Assembly (NCBI RefSeq): GCF_020982545.1
Contig: NZ_JAJKLK010000030.1
Coordinates: forward strand, 186,001-250,000
Direction: 5' to 3'
Length of the DNA stretch: 64,000 nucleotides
DNA from: Streptomyces sp. MNU76
GTDB lineage: Bacteria; Actinomycetota; Actinomycetes; Streptomycetales; Streptomycetaceae
Positions within the stretch are counted from its first letter, which is position 1. Each line of letters starts with the position of its first letter. Both the position numbers and the translations under genes were made by a program. This document shows positions 46,512 through 54,689 of this stretch, one piece after another. The notes under the pieces were generated by a model, which saw only the letters and a list, made by a program, of their open reading frames with translations, did no database searches and was not told the DNA's origin.

Positions 46512-47546
46512 GTGGCCCGCAACGGGATCAATAGACGCGAGCTGAACAAGTTCACGGACAACCTTGCCAAGGAGACCAAGAAGAGCCTGGAGCGCGCCCA
46601 ACGACGGCACCCTGCTCGTATGTCTGCACAGCTCGATGTCAACGTCAGCGCGGTTTCCGGCGGTGAGCTGACCGAGAGCAGCGGCTATCTGGCCCGGTTG
46701 CTGCTCTTGCTGGACACCCGGAGCGGGCGTGGCGCCAGCCTGGCGCAGATCGAGCAGGAATTTCAGGAGGACCTGGCTCCCCTCGCTCTTCAGTTGGAAC
46801 AGCGAGGCCTGGTGAGGGCCTTGCGGGCCGCGTCCGGCCTCTATGCCATCCACCTCAGCGATGAGGGCCTGGTCGAGGTGCACCGGCTCAAGGAGCTGCA
46901 GAAGAACCGTGCTGCCCGCTTGCGGCACACCATGGACGCCTTCCACCGGTGGCTGTTCGACACCGCAGGCGACCGCGAGCCCATCAACCCGGTGCTGTTC
47001 CTTGACACACCTTGGTCGTTCTTCGCCGGGGCCGTGATCACCGAATCCGAACTGGACGAAGCGCTCGGCTACCTGTCTGAGCACCAGCTGATCGAGTACA
47101 TCGAAAACAAACCCGTCACCGTCGCCATCACACCTCAGGGCGTCAGCTGCGCCCTGGCAGGAGGAAGCGTGCAGGACCACGTCAACCGGCAGCGCCCCGG
47201 CGCCACTTACAACAACTTCCTGCCGAACGCGCAGGGCGTCATCATCGGCGAGCAGCAGAACGTCACCCAGAACAACACCGCCGGCATCGACCCGAGCGAG
47301 TTCATTCGGCTGGCCGGTTACGTCGGCCAGATCAGCCACACCCTGGGCATGCCCGACCCGGACCGCGTGGAACTGGAGCGCGTCGCCCGGGAGCTCCATG
47401 ACGAAGCGACGTCGCCGGACCCGGAGCCGGGCCGGATGCGGCAGTTCGCGACCCAGGTCAAGGACATGCTGGTGGGAGCCGGAGCGACGGCGGCCGCTCA
47501 GGTCGGCATTCAGATGGCTGAGCAGGCCCTGGGCACGATCGTGTAG
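46512..47546 (+). CDS. winged-helix protein with Asn/Gln-rich signalling-like motif
   Basis: 344 aa from GTG 46512 (AGGAGGG upstream). N-terminal basic coiled region, then one or two winged helices (ESSGYLARLLLLLDTRSGRGASLAQIEQEF...RASGLYAIHLSDEG and AVITESELDEALGYLSEHQLI). A Gln/Asn/Gly-rich stretch (NNFLPNAQGVIIGEQQNVTQNN, about residues 237-258) precedes a helical C-terminal domain. That stretch resembles short bacterial amyloid-signalling motifs. Followed by a hairpin at 47568. Confidence 0.55.
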   Translation: MARNGINRRELNKFTDNLAKETKKSLERAQRRHPARMSAQLDVNVSAVSGGELTESSGYLARLLLLLDTRSGRGASLAQIEQEFQEDLAPLALQLEQRGLVRALRAASGLYAIHLSDEGLVEVHRLKELQKNRAARLRHTMDAFHRWLFDTAGDREPINPVLFLDTPWSFFAGAVITESELDEALGYLSEHQLIEYIENKPVTVAITPQGVSCALAGGSVQDHVNRQRPGATYNNFLPNAQGVIIGEQQNVTQNNTAGIDPSEFIRLAGYVGQISHTLGMPDPDRVELERVARELHDEATSPDPEPGRMRQFATQVKDMLVGAGATAAAQVGIQMAEQALGTIV

Positions 47547-47567
47547 AACGCCTTGCGCCACAGGATG

Positions 47568-47604
47568 GGAGCCCCGGGAGATCAGTCATGGTGCCCGGGG
47601 CTCC
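47568..47604 (+). terminator. 11-bp hairpin terminator
   Basis: GGAGCCCCGGG (47568-47578) pairs with CCCGGGGCTCC (47594-47604), 22 bases after the upstream stop codon. From 47605 to 47910 no gene is recognised. Confidence 0.75.
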
Positions 47605-47910
47605 GCCTGTGACGGCCCGCCTTCCCTCGTTCGGAGGTACGGCCAGCCCGAGCGGTGCTCGTTGAACGGACATGACCACCACGCTCTTGGCGCCCCTCTG
47701 CCGCCACGCCCCTGAACGAGGCCACCGCTGCCAGCGGTAGAGCGGCTTCGACGACGGCAACGGCTGGCACCACGACGGACTCATGGTCGACCCCGAGTTC
47801 CCGCTCCTCTACAAGCGCGACCCGTGGTGCTGGTCGCCCGAGCTCGGCTTTCACCACTCCCGCACCCCGGACTGCAGCACCGAGGCGTGTTGCACCCCTG
47901 ACTTGCCACG

Positions 47911-47954
47911 ACGAAGGGGCGGGATGCCAGCACCTTGGCAGCCCGCCCCTTCGT
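47911..47954 (-). terminator. 13-bp hairpin terminator
   Basis: ACGAAGGGGCGGG (47911-47923) and CCCGCCCCTTCGT (47942-47954), just beyond the stop of the minus-strand gene at 47967. Confidence 0.8.
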
Positions 47955-47966
47955 CAAGGGCTTCCG

Positions 47967-48794
47967 TCAGTTGGCCAACGGCACGCTGCGGTCGGCGTGG
48001 ACGACCGTTCCGTCGGCCAGCCCGACGTAGGGCCGCATCTGCGCGTACGGGATGCGCTGCTCTCGCTCTACCCGTCGCACATCATCGACTCGCATCCAGA
48101 ACTGCGCGGGAGGGGCGCCGGGAGCAAGCACGTGGGGGAGCCTGGTGGCCCAGTTCTCGCCTCGCGTGACGACCATGCGGCGATCACCGGGGAGCTCGAT
48201 CCCCCAGTTGGTGATGGCGATCGGCTGGTCGCCGGTGTTGACCGCTTCCACGCTGACGAAATCGTCGCCCAGGTCCTGACTGCCGTCGGGCTGGTCGAAG
48301 ACCGGGATGGAGTAGGAGACCTTGACGATGACCCGGGGGCCTACGGGAGCGGGCAGGTAGCTCGCGATGTGGAAGCGGTTCTCCTGCTGGTTGTGGTTGC
48401 CGACCTGCAGAGCGGCGGGGGCGTTGAAAGTGTTGCCGACCACGCCTTGGCGGGCCGCGAGTTCCTGCTGCTCTGCCACCAGTGCCTGAAGCTCGGCTGC
48501 GGTCTGCTGCTGCTCGGAGTTCTCCAAGTTCTCCAGGAGCGACTCGAAGCGGGTTTGCCACGATGCTTCCTGGCGGAGGCGCGCACGCTCAGTGTCGCCG
48601 GTGGCATCGGCTTCTTCCAGCGCCTGCGCGGTCCGGTCCAGGCGCTCCAGCTCCACTTGCTCGCGCTGAGTGTCTCCGCGCCCCAGGAGACGGGCTACGC
48701 GTTGCCGCAGGCCGGTCCATGCGTCGGTGCCGGCGGCCTGGACGACGGCGGCGCCGCCTGCTCCGGCCACGGCCATGAGTGCTTCGGTGAGCAT
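47967..48794 (-). CDS. putative amyloid-signalling-motif protein
   Basis: 275 aa. An N-terminal domain (AWTGLRQRVARLLGRGD and ELERLDRTAQALEEA) typical of Streptomyces proteins that carry a short signalling motif is followed by a coiled coil (EQQQTAAELQALVAEQQELAA). The motif GNTFNAPAALQVGNHNQQENRFH (about residues 119-141) comes next, then a beta-rich C-terminal domain (PRVIVKVSYSIPVFDQ...DFVSVEAVNTGDQPIAITNWGIEL). The motif has the N-T-F-(x)n-QxG layout of bacterial amyloid signalling sequences (BASS/PP-motif). Prion-like oligomerisation is inferred. Confidence 0.6.
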   Translation of the reverse strand: MLTEALMAVAGAGGAAVVQAAGTDAWTGLRQRVARLLGRGDTQREQVELERLDRTAQALEEADATGDTERARLRQEASWQTRFESLLENLENSEQQQTAAELQALVAEQQELAARQGVVGNTFNAPAALQVGNHNQQENRFHIASYLPAPVGPRVIVKVSYSIPVFDQPDGSQDLGDDFVSVEAVNTGDQPIAITNWGIELPGDRRMVVTRGENWATRLPHVLAPGAPPAQFWMRVDDVRRVEREQRIPYAQMRPYVGLADGTVVHADRSVPLAN

Positions 48795-48921
48795 GTGCCA
48801 ATCCTTCGAGTCCGGAAACGCTGACCCTCAGGCTGTGGCGCTGAGGCTTGAGACCAGTGTCCCGGGCACCACTGACAACAGGCCCTGGCCAGCGGTGCCA
48901 GCCCGGATAAGCTGCCATCTC

Positions 48922-49161
48922 ATGACAGATGATCTCCGAGCCCAATTCGACGAGTACGACCGTGCCGTGGCGCTGGCCAACGAGACCTACCGGGGCATGA
49001 GCTCCGACGAGCGCACTGTCCGAGCTGTCGCCGGACAGCACCTCGCCGAACACGCTCCAAGCGACCGTGTCGACCCGACGTGCACCGGATGCGAGGGCGC
49101 CGCCTGGCCCTGCACCACTGCCCGGGGCGCCATGAAGTACGTCGACCCGCGCTGGAACTGA
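48922..49161 (+). CDS. small uncharacterised protein with CxxC pair
   Basis: 79 aa from ATG 48922. A helix (LRAQFDEYDRAVALANETYRGM) leads to a motif DPTCTGCEGAAWPC that could bind a metal. Short proteins of this type occur in Streptomyces accessory regions. No name can be given. Confidence 0.45.
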   Translation: MTDDLRAQFDEYDRAVALANETYRGMSSDERTVRAVAGQHLAEHAPSDRVDPTCTGCEGAAWPCTTARGAMKYVDPRWN

Positions 49162-49234
49162 GGGAGCCGCACGCCTGGCTCCAGTTAGCCCTTCTTTCAG
49201 CCGAACGTTGATCATCGTCAGGCATGCTGGACGT

Positions 49235-49432
49235 ATGGCATCTGAGGCAGAGCGCAAGCTGACCGACACCTACGGCTGGCCGGTCGAGGAGGTGGACTTC
49301 GGCCGCGAAGATGAGCCGGACGTCGATGGCTGCGTGCTCGTGAAGTACGAGGGGACCGGCGTAGCCGCGCGGGTGGCCGCCAGGCCCGGCTCGGAAGATT
49401 TCAAGTCCAGTGAGACGTTTGTGGTGCTATGA
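49235..49432 (+). CDS. small uncharacterised protein, C terminus probably cut by IS3-like element
   Basis: 65 aa from ATG 49235 (MASEAERKLTDTYGWPVEEVDFGREDEPDVDGCVLVKY). Stops at 49430-49432 within the boundary of the adjacent IS3-type element, so the last residues (ETFVVL) may not be native. No domain recognised. Confidence 0.4.
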   Translation: MASEAERKLTDTYGWPVEEVDFGREDEPDVDGCVLVKYEGTGVAARVAARPGSEDFKSSETFVVL

Positions 49433-50440
49433 GATTTGTGGTGCGGGTTCCCTGCGCTTGGCGGGATCGTTGATCCATGCCTTCTGGGGTATCTCGGGTG
49501 GTGTGGGGCGGCGGCCGAAGCGTTCGGGGTGGCGGGTGTAGGCCGCGGCCAGGGTGAGGGCTCTTTGGTCGCGGACCTCCTCGGCGGTGCCGAAGTGGAC
49601 GCTGGCCGGTGTGTGCCAGCCGATGCCCGAGTGCCGGTGTTCGTGGTTGTAGTACGAGGTGAAGGCGTCGAACCATTCGCGGGCGTGGGCCAGGGAGTCG
49701 AACCGTTCGGGATAGTCGGCCATGTACTTGGTGGTTTTGAACTGGGCCTCGCTGTAGGGGTTGTCGTTGGAGACTTTCGGCCGTGAGTGGCTTCGGGTGA
49801 CACCGAGGTCGATCAGCAGCTGCGAGACCTTCTTGGACGTCATGGAGGTGCCCCGGTCGGCGTGGACAGTCTCGGGCACGATGCCGTTGCGTTCGATGGT
49901 CTCGCGGATGAACTCCTCGGCCCGCTCGGCTGATTCGGCACGCTCCACGGTGTGACCGGCGATGTAGCGGCTGAAGATGTCGATGACGACGTAGGCGTGG
50001 AACCAGATGCCCCTGGCCGGTCCGGCGAGCTTGGTGATGTCCCAGGTGAAGACCTGCGAGGGGGCGGTGGCGACCAGTTCGGGCACCGTCTTGGCCGGGT
50101 GGGTGGCCTGACGGCGGCGCTCGCCGGCCTGGCCCTTCTCGCGCAGGATCCGGTACATAGTGGAGACCGAGCAGTGATAGCGGCCCGCGTCCAGCTCACG
50201 GGCCCAGATCTGCGCGGGCGGCAGCTCCGCGTACTCGGCGCTGTTCATCAACTCCAGTACCGCTGCGCGTTCTTCACCGGTCAGAGCCGACGGCTGCACC
50301 TGGACTCGGGAGCGGGGTGTGCGCGGCTGCGGGGGTTTGAGCCTGCGGTAGTGGGTGGCTCTGGACCGGCCGGTCAGCCGGCACGCGGCCGTGATGCCCA
50401 GCCGGACCTCGACGCCGGTGAACGCGGTGTCCACCACGGG
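49427..50440 (-). CDS. IS3-family orfB transposase
   Basis: rve-type DDE integrase core: D in QVFTWDITKLAGPARG, D in TVHADRGTSMTSKKV and E in NPYSEAQFKTTKYMADYPERF. N-terminal HTH_21 region (TGEERAAVLELMNSAEYAELPPAQIWARELDAGRYHCSVSTMYRIL). Start is uncertain; in intact elements it is made from orfA by frameshift or from its own GTG. The catalytic domain appears complete. Confidence 0.8.
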   Translation of the reverse strand, partial: PVVDTAFTGVEVRLGITAACRLTGRSRATHYRRLKPPQPRTPRSRVQVQPSALTGEERAAVLELMNSAEYAELPPAQIWARELDAGRYHCSVSTMYRILREKGQAGERRRQATHPAKTVPELVATAPSQVFTWDITKLAGPARGIWFHAYVVIDIFSRYIAGHTVERAESAERAEEFIRETIERNGIVPETVHADRGTSMTSKKVSQLLIDLGVTRSHSRPKVSNDNPYSEAQFKTTKYMADYPERFDSLAHAREWFDAFTSYYNHEHRHSGIGWHTPASVHFGTAEEVRDQRALTLAAAYTRHPERFGRRPTPPEIPQKAWINDPAKRREPAPQIS

Positions 50441-50454
50441 GGCGGCCGCGTGCT

Positions 50455-50785
50455 TCAGTCCGCGCTCTCGGAGATCATTTCCAAGAGCGCGGAAGCTTTT
50501 CCCATCACCTCGAGTGCGGCCTTGTTCCGGGCCAGGTCCTTCTGCAGCCGCTCCACCTGCTGGCGCAGCTTCTCGTTCTCCACCTCCGCGGCGGACTTCT
50601 TCGCACGGGTCGGGCTGGTCCGGCGGTCGGCCAGGCTTTCCAGGGCCCCGGCATCCCGGGCGGCCCGCCACTCCTTGACATGCGAGTGGTAGAGCCGTTC
50701 CCGGCGCAGGACCGCACCCTTCTCGTTCCTGGGCGCGGCGTCGTACTCGGCGACGATCCGCAGTTTGTACTCCGAGGTGACGGTG
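50455..50785 (-). pseudogene. IS3-family orfA, 5' truncated
   Basis: Translates as EYKLRIVAEYDAAPRNEKGAVLRRERLYHSHVKEWRAARDAGALESLADRR, then a leucine-zipper-like coil (KSAAEVENEKLRQQVERLQKDLARNKAALEVM), and stops at 50455-50457. This is the helix-turn-helix subunit of IS3-type transposases. The start codon and N-terminal residues are missing. Confidence 0.65.
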
Positions 50786-51400
50786 GAGGTGTGGACGGTG
50801 TCCGCCCGGATCGACGCGGACGTTCTGGCGGAGGACCTGGCCGCCTACAGCGAGATGGACCAGGAGTCGCTGGACGCGGTGCAGGACGTCACGGTGGGCA
50901 GGATGTCGTTCGTGCGGGTGCGGATGTTCGGCCCGGACCATCCCTTCGAGGCGATGGACTCCTACACCGGGGACGTCTCCCGTATCGGCGAGGTGGTGCT
51001 GGACGTTGCTGACGGCCGATGGGAGCCGGCCTTCGAGGCCGCGCTCGCGCACCCCGTCGGTGACCTGCTCGTCATGGACCGGGTCATCCTGGAACCGCCG
51101 TGGCGCGGACTGGGCCTGGGCCCGGTACTGGCAGGTGCTGCCATCCGCCGTCTCTCGCAAGATTGTGTCGCGGTGGCGTGCGAGCCCGGATCGGCCGACG
51201 GCCGCGAGTTGACCGAGGAACAGCATCGCGAAGCCGCCGTCAAATTGGGCCGCGTATGGGAGCGGATCGGCTTCGAGCCCTTCCAGGAGGGTGTGCACAT
51301 CCTGGACTGCCACCTGCAGCGGCCCCAGGATCTCCTTGCCGAACGTCAGGAGGAGTTCAACTCACTGTGCCGCGCCTGGCGGGACCACCACCACCCGTAG
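50765..51400 (+). CDS. uncharacterised protein, acetyltransferase-like, N terminus altered
   Basis: Up to 211 aa. Central motif VGDLLVMDRVILEPPWRGLGLGPVLAGAAIRRLSQDCVAVACEP resembles the acetyl-CoA loop of GNAT enzymes (RGLGLG). The region before it (ARIDADVLAEDLAAYSEMDQESLDAV) is helical. The first residues (MYS) lie in the IS3 remnant, so the native N terminus is probably lost or replaced. Function unconfirmed. Confidence 0.55.
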   Translation: MYSEVTVEVWTVSARIDADVLAEDLAAYSEMDQESLDAVQDVTVGRMSFVRVRMFGPDHPFEAMDSYTGDVSRIGEVVLDVADGRWEPAFEAALAHPVGDLLVMDRVILEPPWRGLGLGPVLAGAAIRRLSQDCVAVACEPGSADGRELTEEQHREAAVKLGRVWERIGFEPFQEGVHILDCHLQRPQDLLAERQEEFNSLCRAWRDHHHP

Positions 51401-51477
51401 GGCTCCCGACTCACCCCCGACCAGATCACTCGCGACGGCGGTTCGCGTAAGATCACCGCTCGTCGAGGGGTGGTGGC

Positions 51478-52146
51478 ATGGCCATGAGGAACTACCGGTG
51501 GTGCGTGGCGATCGCGGCGGCACTGCTGCTGGCCGGCTGCGGCGGCGGCGCGGAGAGCGACAGCTGGAACGGCAAGGCGGTGGCGCTCACGAAGGAACAG
51601 GTACGGGAGACGTTGCCGGATGGCGGGGCCATGAAGCGTTGGAAGGAGTCCGCTCGGCCCACGACCGTTGAGATGGACAAGCTCAACTACCGTTCGGAGG
51701 CCTGCCCAATCAAGGGCAACGCGGGCTGCGAGAACTCCCGCTTCTTCGGCGCCTCGACTTTCCGGCGCAACGACAACGCCGCCACCGTCACCGTCACCTT
51801 TCTGATCATCGCCTACGACAGCGAACAGGCTGCCCGTAAGGCGTACGACGTGCTCTGGGACGGCTACTACGGCAAGAAGGCGGGACAGCGGGCCAAGACG
51901 TTCAGCCTCGGCCCGATCGGAGACGAGCGCGACGCCCGGTTCGGTTCCTCCGGCTACTTCGGTGAGCCCGGCGCCGTGACCCAGACCCGGGTCGGCACGA
52001 CGCTGCTGTGGACGCTGGCGGGTTCCGTGGACAAAGACACGGACGGCGTCAACGAGGACAGTGTCCGGGACCTGGCCACGGTGCTCGCCAAGCGGGCCCG
52101 ACAGGCCCAGAACGGGGACGCGCCTTCCGCCGCGCTCGAGGGCTGA
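51478..52146 (+). CDS. secreted lipoprotein of unknown function
   Basis: 222 aa. Signal peptide with lipobox: WCVAIAAALLLAGCGGG, Cys near residue 21. The mature domain has two cysteines (EACPIKGNAGCEN) and alpha/beta character (DNAATVTVTFLIIAYDSEQAARKAYDVLWDGYYGKKAGQRA). Predicted cell-surface lipoprotein. No family recognised. A hairpin terminator follows. Confidence 0.7.
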   Translation: MAMRNYRWCVAIAAALLLAGCGGGAESDSWNGKAVALTKEQVRETLPDGGAMKRWKESARPTTVEMDKLNYRSEACPIKGNAGCENSRFFGASTFRRNDNAATVTVTFLIIAYDSEQAARKAYDVLWDGYYGKKAGQRAKTFSLGPIGDERDARFGSSGYFGEPGAVTQTRVGTTLLWTLAGSVDKDTDGVNEDSVRDLATVLAKRARQAQNGDAPSAALEG

Positions 52147-52168
52147 CCGGGCGGCCACGCCGGGACCC

Positions 52169-52194
52169 GCTCCTCTGCTGGAGAGCAGAGGAGC
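52169..52194 (+). terminator. 11-bp hairpin terminator
   Basis: GCTCCTCTGCT (52169-52179) and AGCAGAGGAGC (52184-52194) with a GGAG loop, 22 bases after the lipoprotein stop. From 52195 to 52679 no gene is recognised. Confidence 0.8.
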
Positions 52195-52679
52195 TAATCC
52201 ACCCGAACTTGGTCCCGCTGCACGAGCTCTTGAGTCATTCAGAAGGTGTTTTTGATCCCTACCGAAGGGGTGTCGTAGTCCGTAGCCCCGTGGGGTTCCT
52301 GGCGTTGGTGGTCAGCGGTTCGGGCGGATGTGCCCGGCCTGTGGTGGCCGGCTGAGGCCTGATGCCCAGCCGGCGCCGTGTACTGCTCGTTGGTATGCCG
52401 TTCCAGGCACTGGCGGATGGTGCGTCGGAGCAAGGACCGGATTGCCGCGCTTCGCGGCGAGGGCGAGCGGGCGGTGTGTCCGGAGTGAGGTGGATCCGTC
52501 TCTCGGCGGCATGAGGGTTTGTCGGTGCCGCGTGCTTCGATGGCGCGGCCCGTGCATGTGAGAGAAATGGGGATCAGGTGACACGTACGACGCCGCCGCG
52601 GCCTTTGGATTTGACCGCGGTGTTCCCGGAGTTGGCCACGCTGTCCAGGAACGCGGTCGCCGAGCCTCCCGCGTCCCGG

Positions 52680-52964
52680 CTAATGCGAGGCCTGTGCAGC
52701 GCCTCCATGCCGGACGCGCTGGACGACGTCCGCCTGGAGCGCGGCCAGCCCGCCCGGCGGCAGCGGGGCGGGGCTTCCGGTGAGGGTGTACCACTCCTCC
52801 GCGCCGGTGTACTGGATCGCGATCTGGGCGCGCCCGTCGGGCCGGCGGCTGGTGGCGATGGTGAGGCCGGCGGTGATGACGCCGACCTCGTCGGTCATCG
52901 CCCCGCCGGGCCCCGCCGTCACCGCGTCGACCAGCCGTCCGGGCGCGCTGCCGCTGCCGGTCAC
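52680..52964 (-). CDS. 94-aa partner protein (paralogue of 54261-54551)
   Basis: GTG start at 52964 overlaps the stop of an HNH-nuclease fragment (GTGA). The sequence GGAMTDEVGVITAGLTIATSRRPDGRA...IQYTGAEEWYTLTGSPAPLPPGGLAALQADVVQRV is about 75% identical by eye to the protein at 54261-54551. In both cases it follows an HNH gene, so a functional link is likely; an immunity or regulatory partner is possible. Confidence 0.6.
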   Translation of the reverse strand: MTGSGSAPGRLVDAVTAGPGGAMTDEVGVITAGLTIATSRRPDGRAQIAIQYTGAEEWYTLTGSPAPLPPGGLAALQADVVQRVRHGGAAQASH

Positions 52965-53084
52965 GAGCAGGTGTCCAGCATGTCGGTGAGCGTGTTCTTC
53001 TCCGCCCCGGTCACCGACAGCCCGTACGTGGCCTTCACCGAGACCCAGGAGCGGGCGTAGGTGCACCAGTGTGAGGCGGCGAGC
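52961..53084 (-). pseudogene. C-terminal fragment of an HNH-nuclease gene
   Basis: Encodes SHWCTYARSWVSVKATYGLSVTGAEKNTLTDMLDTCS, matching the C terminus of the intact nuclease at 53503-54264 (WCVYGRSWVSVKATYGLSVTEAEKDMLTEMLDTC). Only about 40 codons remain; the upstream part is replaced by the Rv0909-type gene. Confidence 0.65.
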
Positions 53085-53086
53085 GG

Positions 53087-53284
53087 TCAGTCCTTCTTGT
53101 CGCCCAGATTTTCGACGTAGTCCTGGGCCTTGTCGACGGCGGTGTCGATCTTTTCGCTGTGCTTGCCGTCGGTCTTGTCGTCGATGAAGTCGCCGACCTT
53201 CTCCAGCCCGTCGGAGATCTTGTCTGCGTGGGTCTCGGCGAGATCCTCGGCCTTGTCCTTGAGGTTCTTCAGGGCGTCGAACAT
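53087..53284 (-). CDS. Rv0909-family antitoxin-like protein
   Basis: 65 aa. MFDALKNLKDKAEDLAETHADKISDGLEKVGDFIDDKTDGKHSEKIDTAVDKAQDYVENL matches the MT0933/Rv0909 family of small, charged, helical proteins annotated as antitoxins. No toxin gene adjoins it; the family is also present singly in many Streptomyces genomes. Starts at ATG 53284. Confidence 0.75.
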   Translation of the reverse strand: MFDALKNLKDKAEDLAETHADKISDGLEKVGDFIDDKTDGKHSEKIDTAVDKAQDYVENLGDKKD

Positions 53285-53502
53285 GCGGGGGGTGTCTCCT
53301 TCACTCAAACTGCCTGGTAGAAGTAATGATTCCACGGTGGACACGACGCACAAGACGGCCTTGGCGGACGTGTCCGGGGCCCGGGCGCCGGGTGGTGCGC
53401 GCCGGTGCGCCGACGGCCCTCGCAGCGGTCCGACCGGGGATGCCGGCCCGAGGCCGCCGGAGTGAACGGGGTGCTGTGCTGGACCCGATAGGCTGCGCGG
53501 AC

Positions 53503-54264
53503 ATGAGTTCCAGCCGCAAATCATCGGAGTACGGGCAGGTCATGGTGGGTCAGAGGGGTTGGTGGGGGCAGGGCTTGGCCATCGCGGCGGTGTTCGCGGT
53601 AGCCGGGTGTTCGGCAGTCGGTGAAGGAACGTCGCCCGCGGCGACGGACGGCAAGCCGTCTTCCTCCGCCTCGGCCGGGGGCGGCGGTGGCCAGGCGGCC
53701 GATGCCACCACGACCCTGCCGGGCGTGCCCAGTGCCGGGCAGGCGAGGGAAGAGCTGGCCGGGCTGAGTGTGGCTCCTCATGAATCGATGGCCGGCTACA
53801 GCCGCTCCAAGTTCCCGCACTGGGCCGAGCAGGACGGCTGCGACACCCGCGAGAGGGTGCTGGAGCGGGACGGCACCGACGTCAAGCGAGACGACGAGTG
53901 CCGGGCGGTGTCCGGCACATGGGTGAGCGTGTACGACGGCGAGACGTTCACGGACGCCTCGGACCTCGACATCGACCACACGGTCCCGCTCGCCAACGCC
54001 TGGCGGTCGGGAGCCAAGTCGTGGACGCAGGAGAAGCGGAAGGAGTTCGCCAACGATTTGATCCGCCCGCAGCTGCTGGCCGTGTCGGCGTCCTCCAACC
54101 GGTCCAAGGGCGACCAGGGCCCGGATGAGTGGCAGCCGCCCTCCAAGACGTACTGGTGCGTCTACGGTCGGTCCTGGGTCTCGGTGAAGGCCACCTACGG
54201 GTTGTCGGTCACGGAGGCGGAGAAGGACATGCTCACCGAGATGCTGGACACCTGTACCTCATGA
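53503..54264 (+). CDS. secreted HNH endonuclease family protein (lipoprotein)
   Basis: 253 aa. Signal peptide with lipobox (GLAIAAVFAVAGCS), a Ser/Gly-rich linker, then the HNH-type (DUF1524/GmrSD-like) nuclease domain: DLDIDHTVPLANAWRSGAKSW and ANDLIRPQLLAVSASSNRSKGDQGPDEWQPP, followed by WCVYGRSWVSVKATYGL. The Asp-His pair, second His-equivalent and Asn-Lys region fit a metal-dependent nuclease. Expected to act outside the cell. Overlaps the downstream partner gene by ATGA. Confidence 0.82.
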   Translation: MSSSRKSSEYGQVMVGQRGWWGQGLAIAAVFAVAGCSAVGEGTSPAATDGKPSSSASAGGGGGQAADATTTLPGVPSAGQAREELAGLSVAPHESMAGYSRSKFPHWAEQDGCDTRERVLERDGTDVKRDDECRAVSGTWVSVYDGETFTDASDLDIDHTVPLANAWRSGAKSWTQEKRKEFANDLIRPQLLAVSASSNRSKGDQGPDEWQPPSKTYWCVYGRSWVSVKATYGLSVTEAEKDMLTEMLDTCTS

Positions 54265-54551
54265 CCGGAAACGACCATCCGCCCGCGCCGGAGCGGCTGG
54301 TGAGCAACGTGTCGGCGGGGCGCGGCGGGGCGATGACGGATGAGGTCGGCGTCATCACCGGCGACCTCACCGTGGCCACCGGCCTGCTGCCCGACGGGCG
54401 CGCCGGCATCACCGTCCAGTACACCGGAGCGGAGGAGTGGTACACCCTGACCGGCAGCCCGGTCCCGGTGCCGCCCGGCGGGCTGGCCGCACTTCACGCC
54501 GAGGTCCTCGAGCGGGTTCGGCAGGGAGGCGGGGCCGAAGCCCCGCACTGA
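54261..54551 (+). CDS. 96-aa partner protein coupled to HNH nuclease
   Basis: ATG 54261 overlaps the nuclease stop. Core: AMTDEVGVITGDLTVATGLLPDGRAGITVQYTGAEEWYTLTGSPVPVPPGGLAALHAEVLERV, a small beta-rich protein with a C-terminal helix. No signal peptide. The same gene pair occurs as a broken inverted copy at 52680-53084. A role as immunity protein or regulator is inferred from the coupling only. Confidence 0.65.
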   Translation: MTGNDHPPAPERLVSNVSAGRGGAMTDEVGVITGDLTVATGLLPDGRAGITVQYTGAEEWYTLTGSPVPVPPGGLAALHAEVLERVRQGGGAEAPH

Positions 54552-54689
54552 CCTTGATCAGACGCCGCACGGCCCCTGGAATGCGAAGGCCGACGCAACC
54601 CCGGCCGAAGGCCGGGGCCTGCCTTGGCACCTCCAGCGCTCGGTTCGCTGCCGGACTGCGGGCCTACCGGGTCGTGCGGGCCCGGAGGA

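Larger units (their letters stand above)
49413..50785 (-). mobile_element. IS3-family element, truncated at the orfA end
   Basis: Carries orfB and most of orfA on the minus strand. The orfA frame starts abruptly at SEYKLRIVAEYDAAPRNEKG..., where family members have about 30 further residues, and it runs into sequence belonging to the neighbouring gene. No inverted repeat was found at this right end. The left boundary near 49413 is approximate. Confidence 0.6.
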
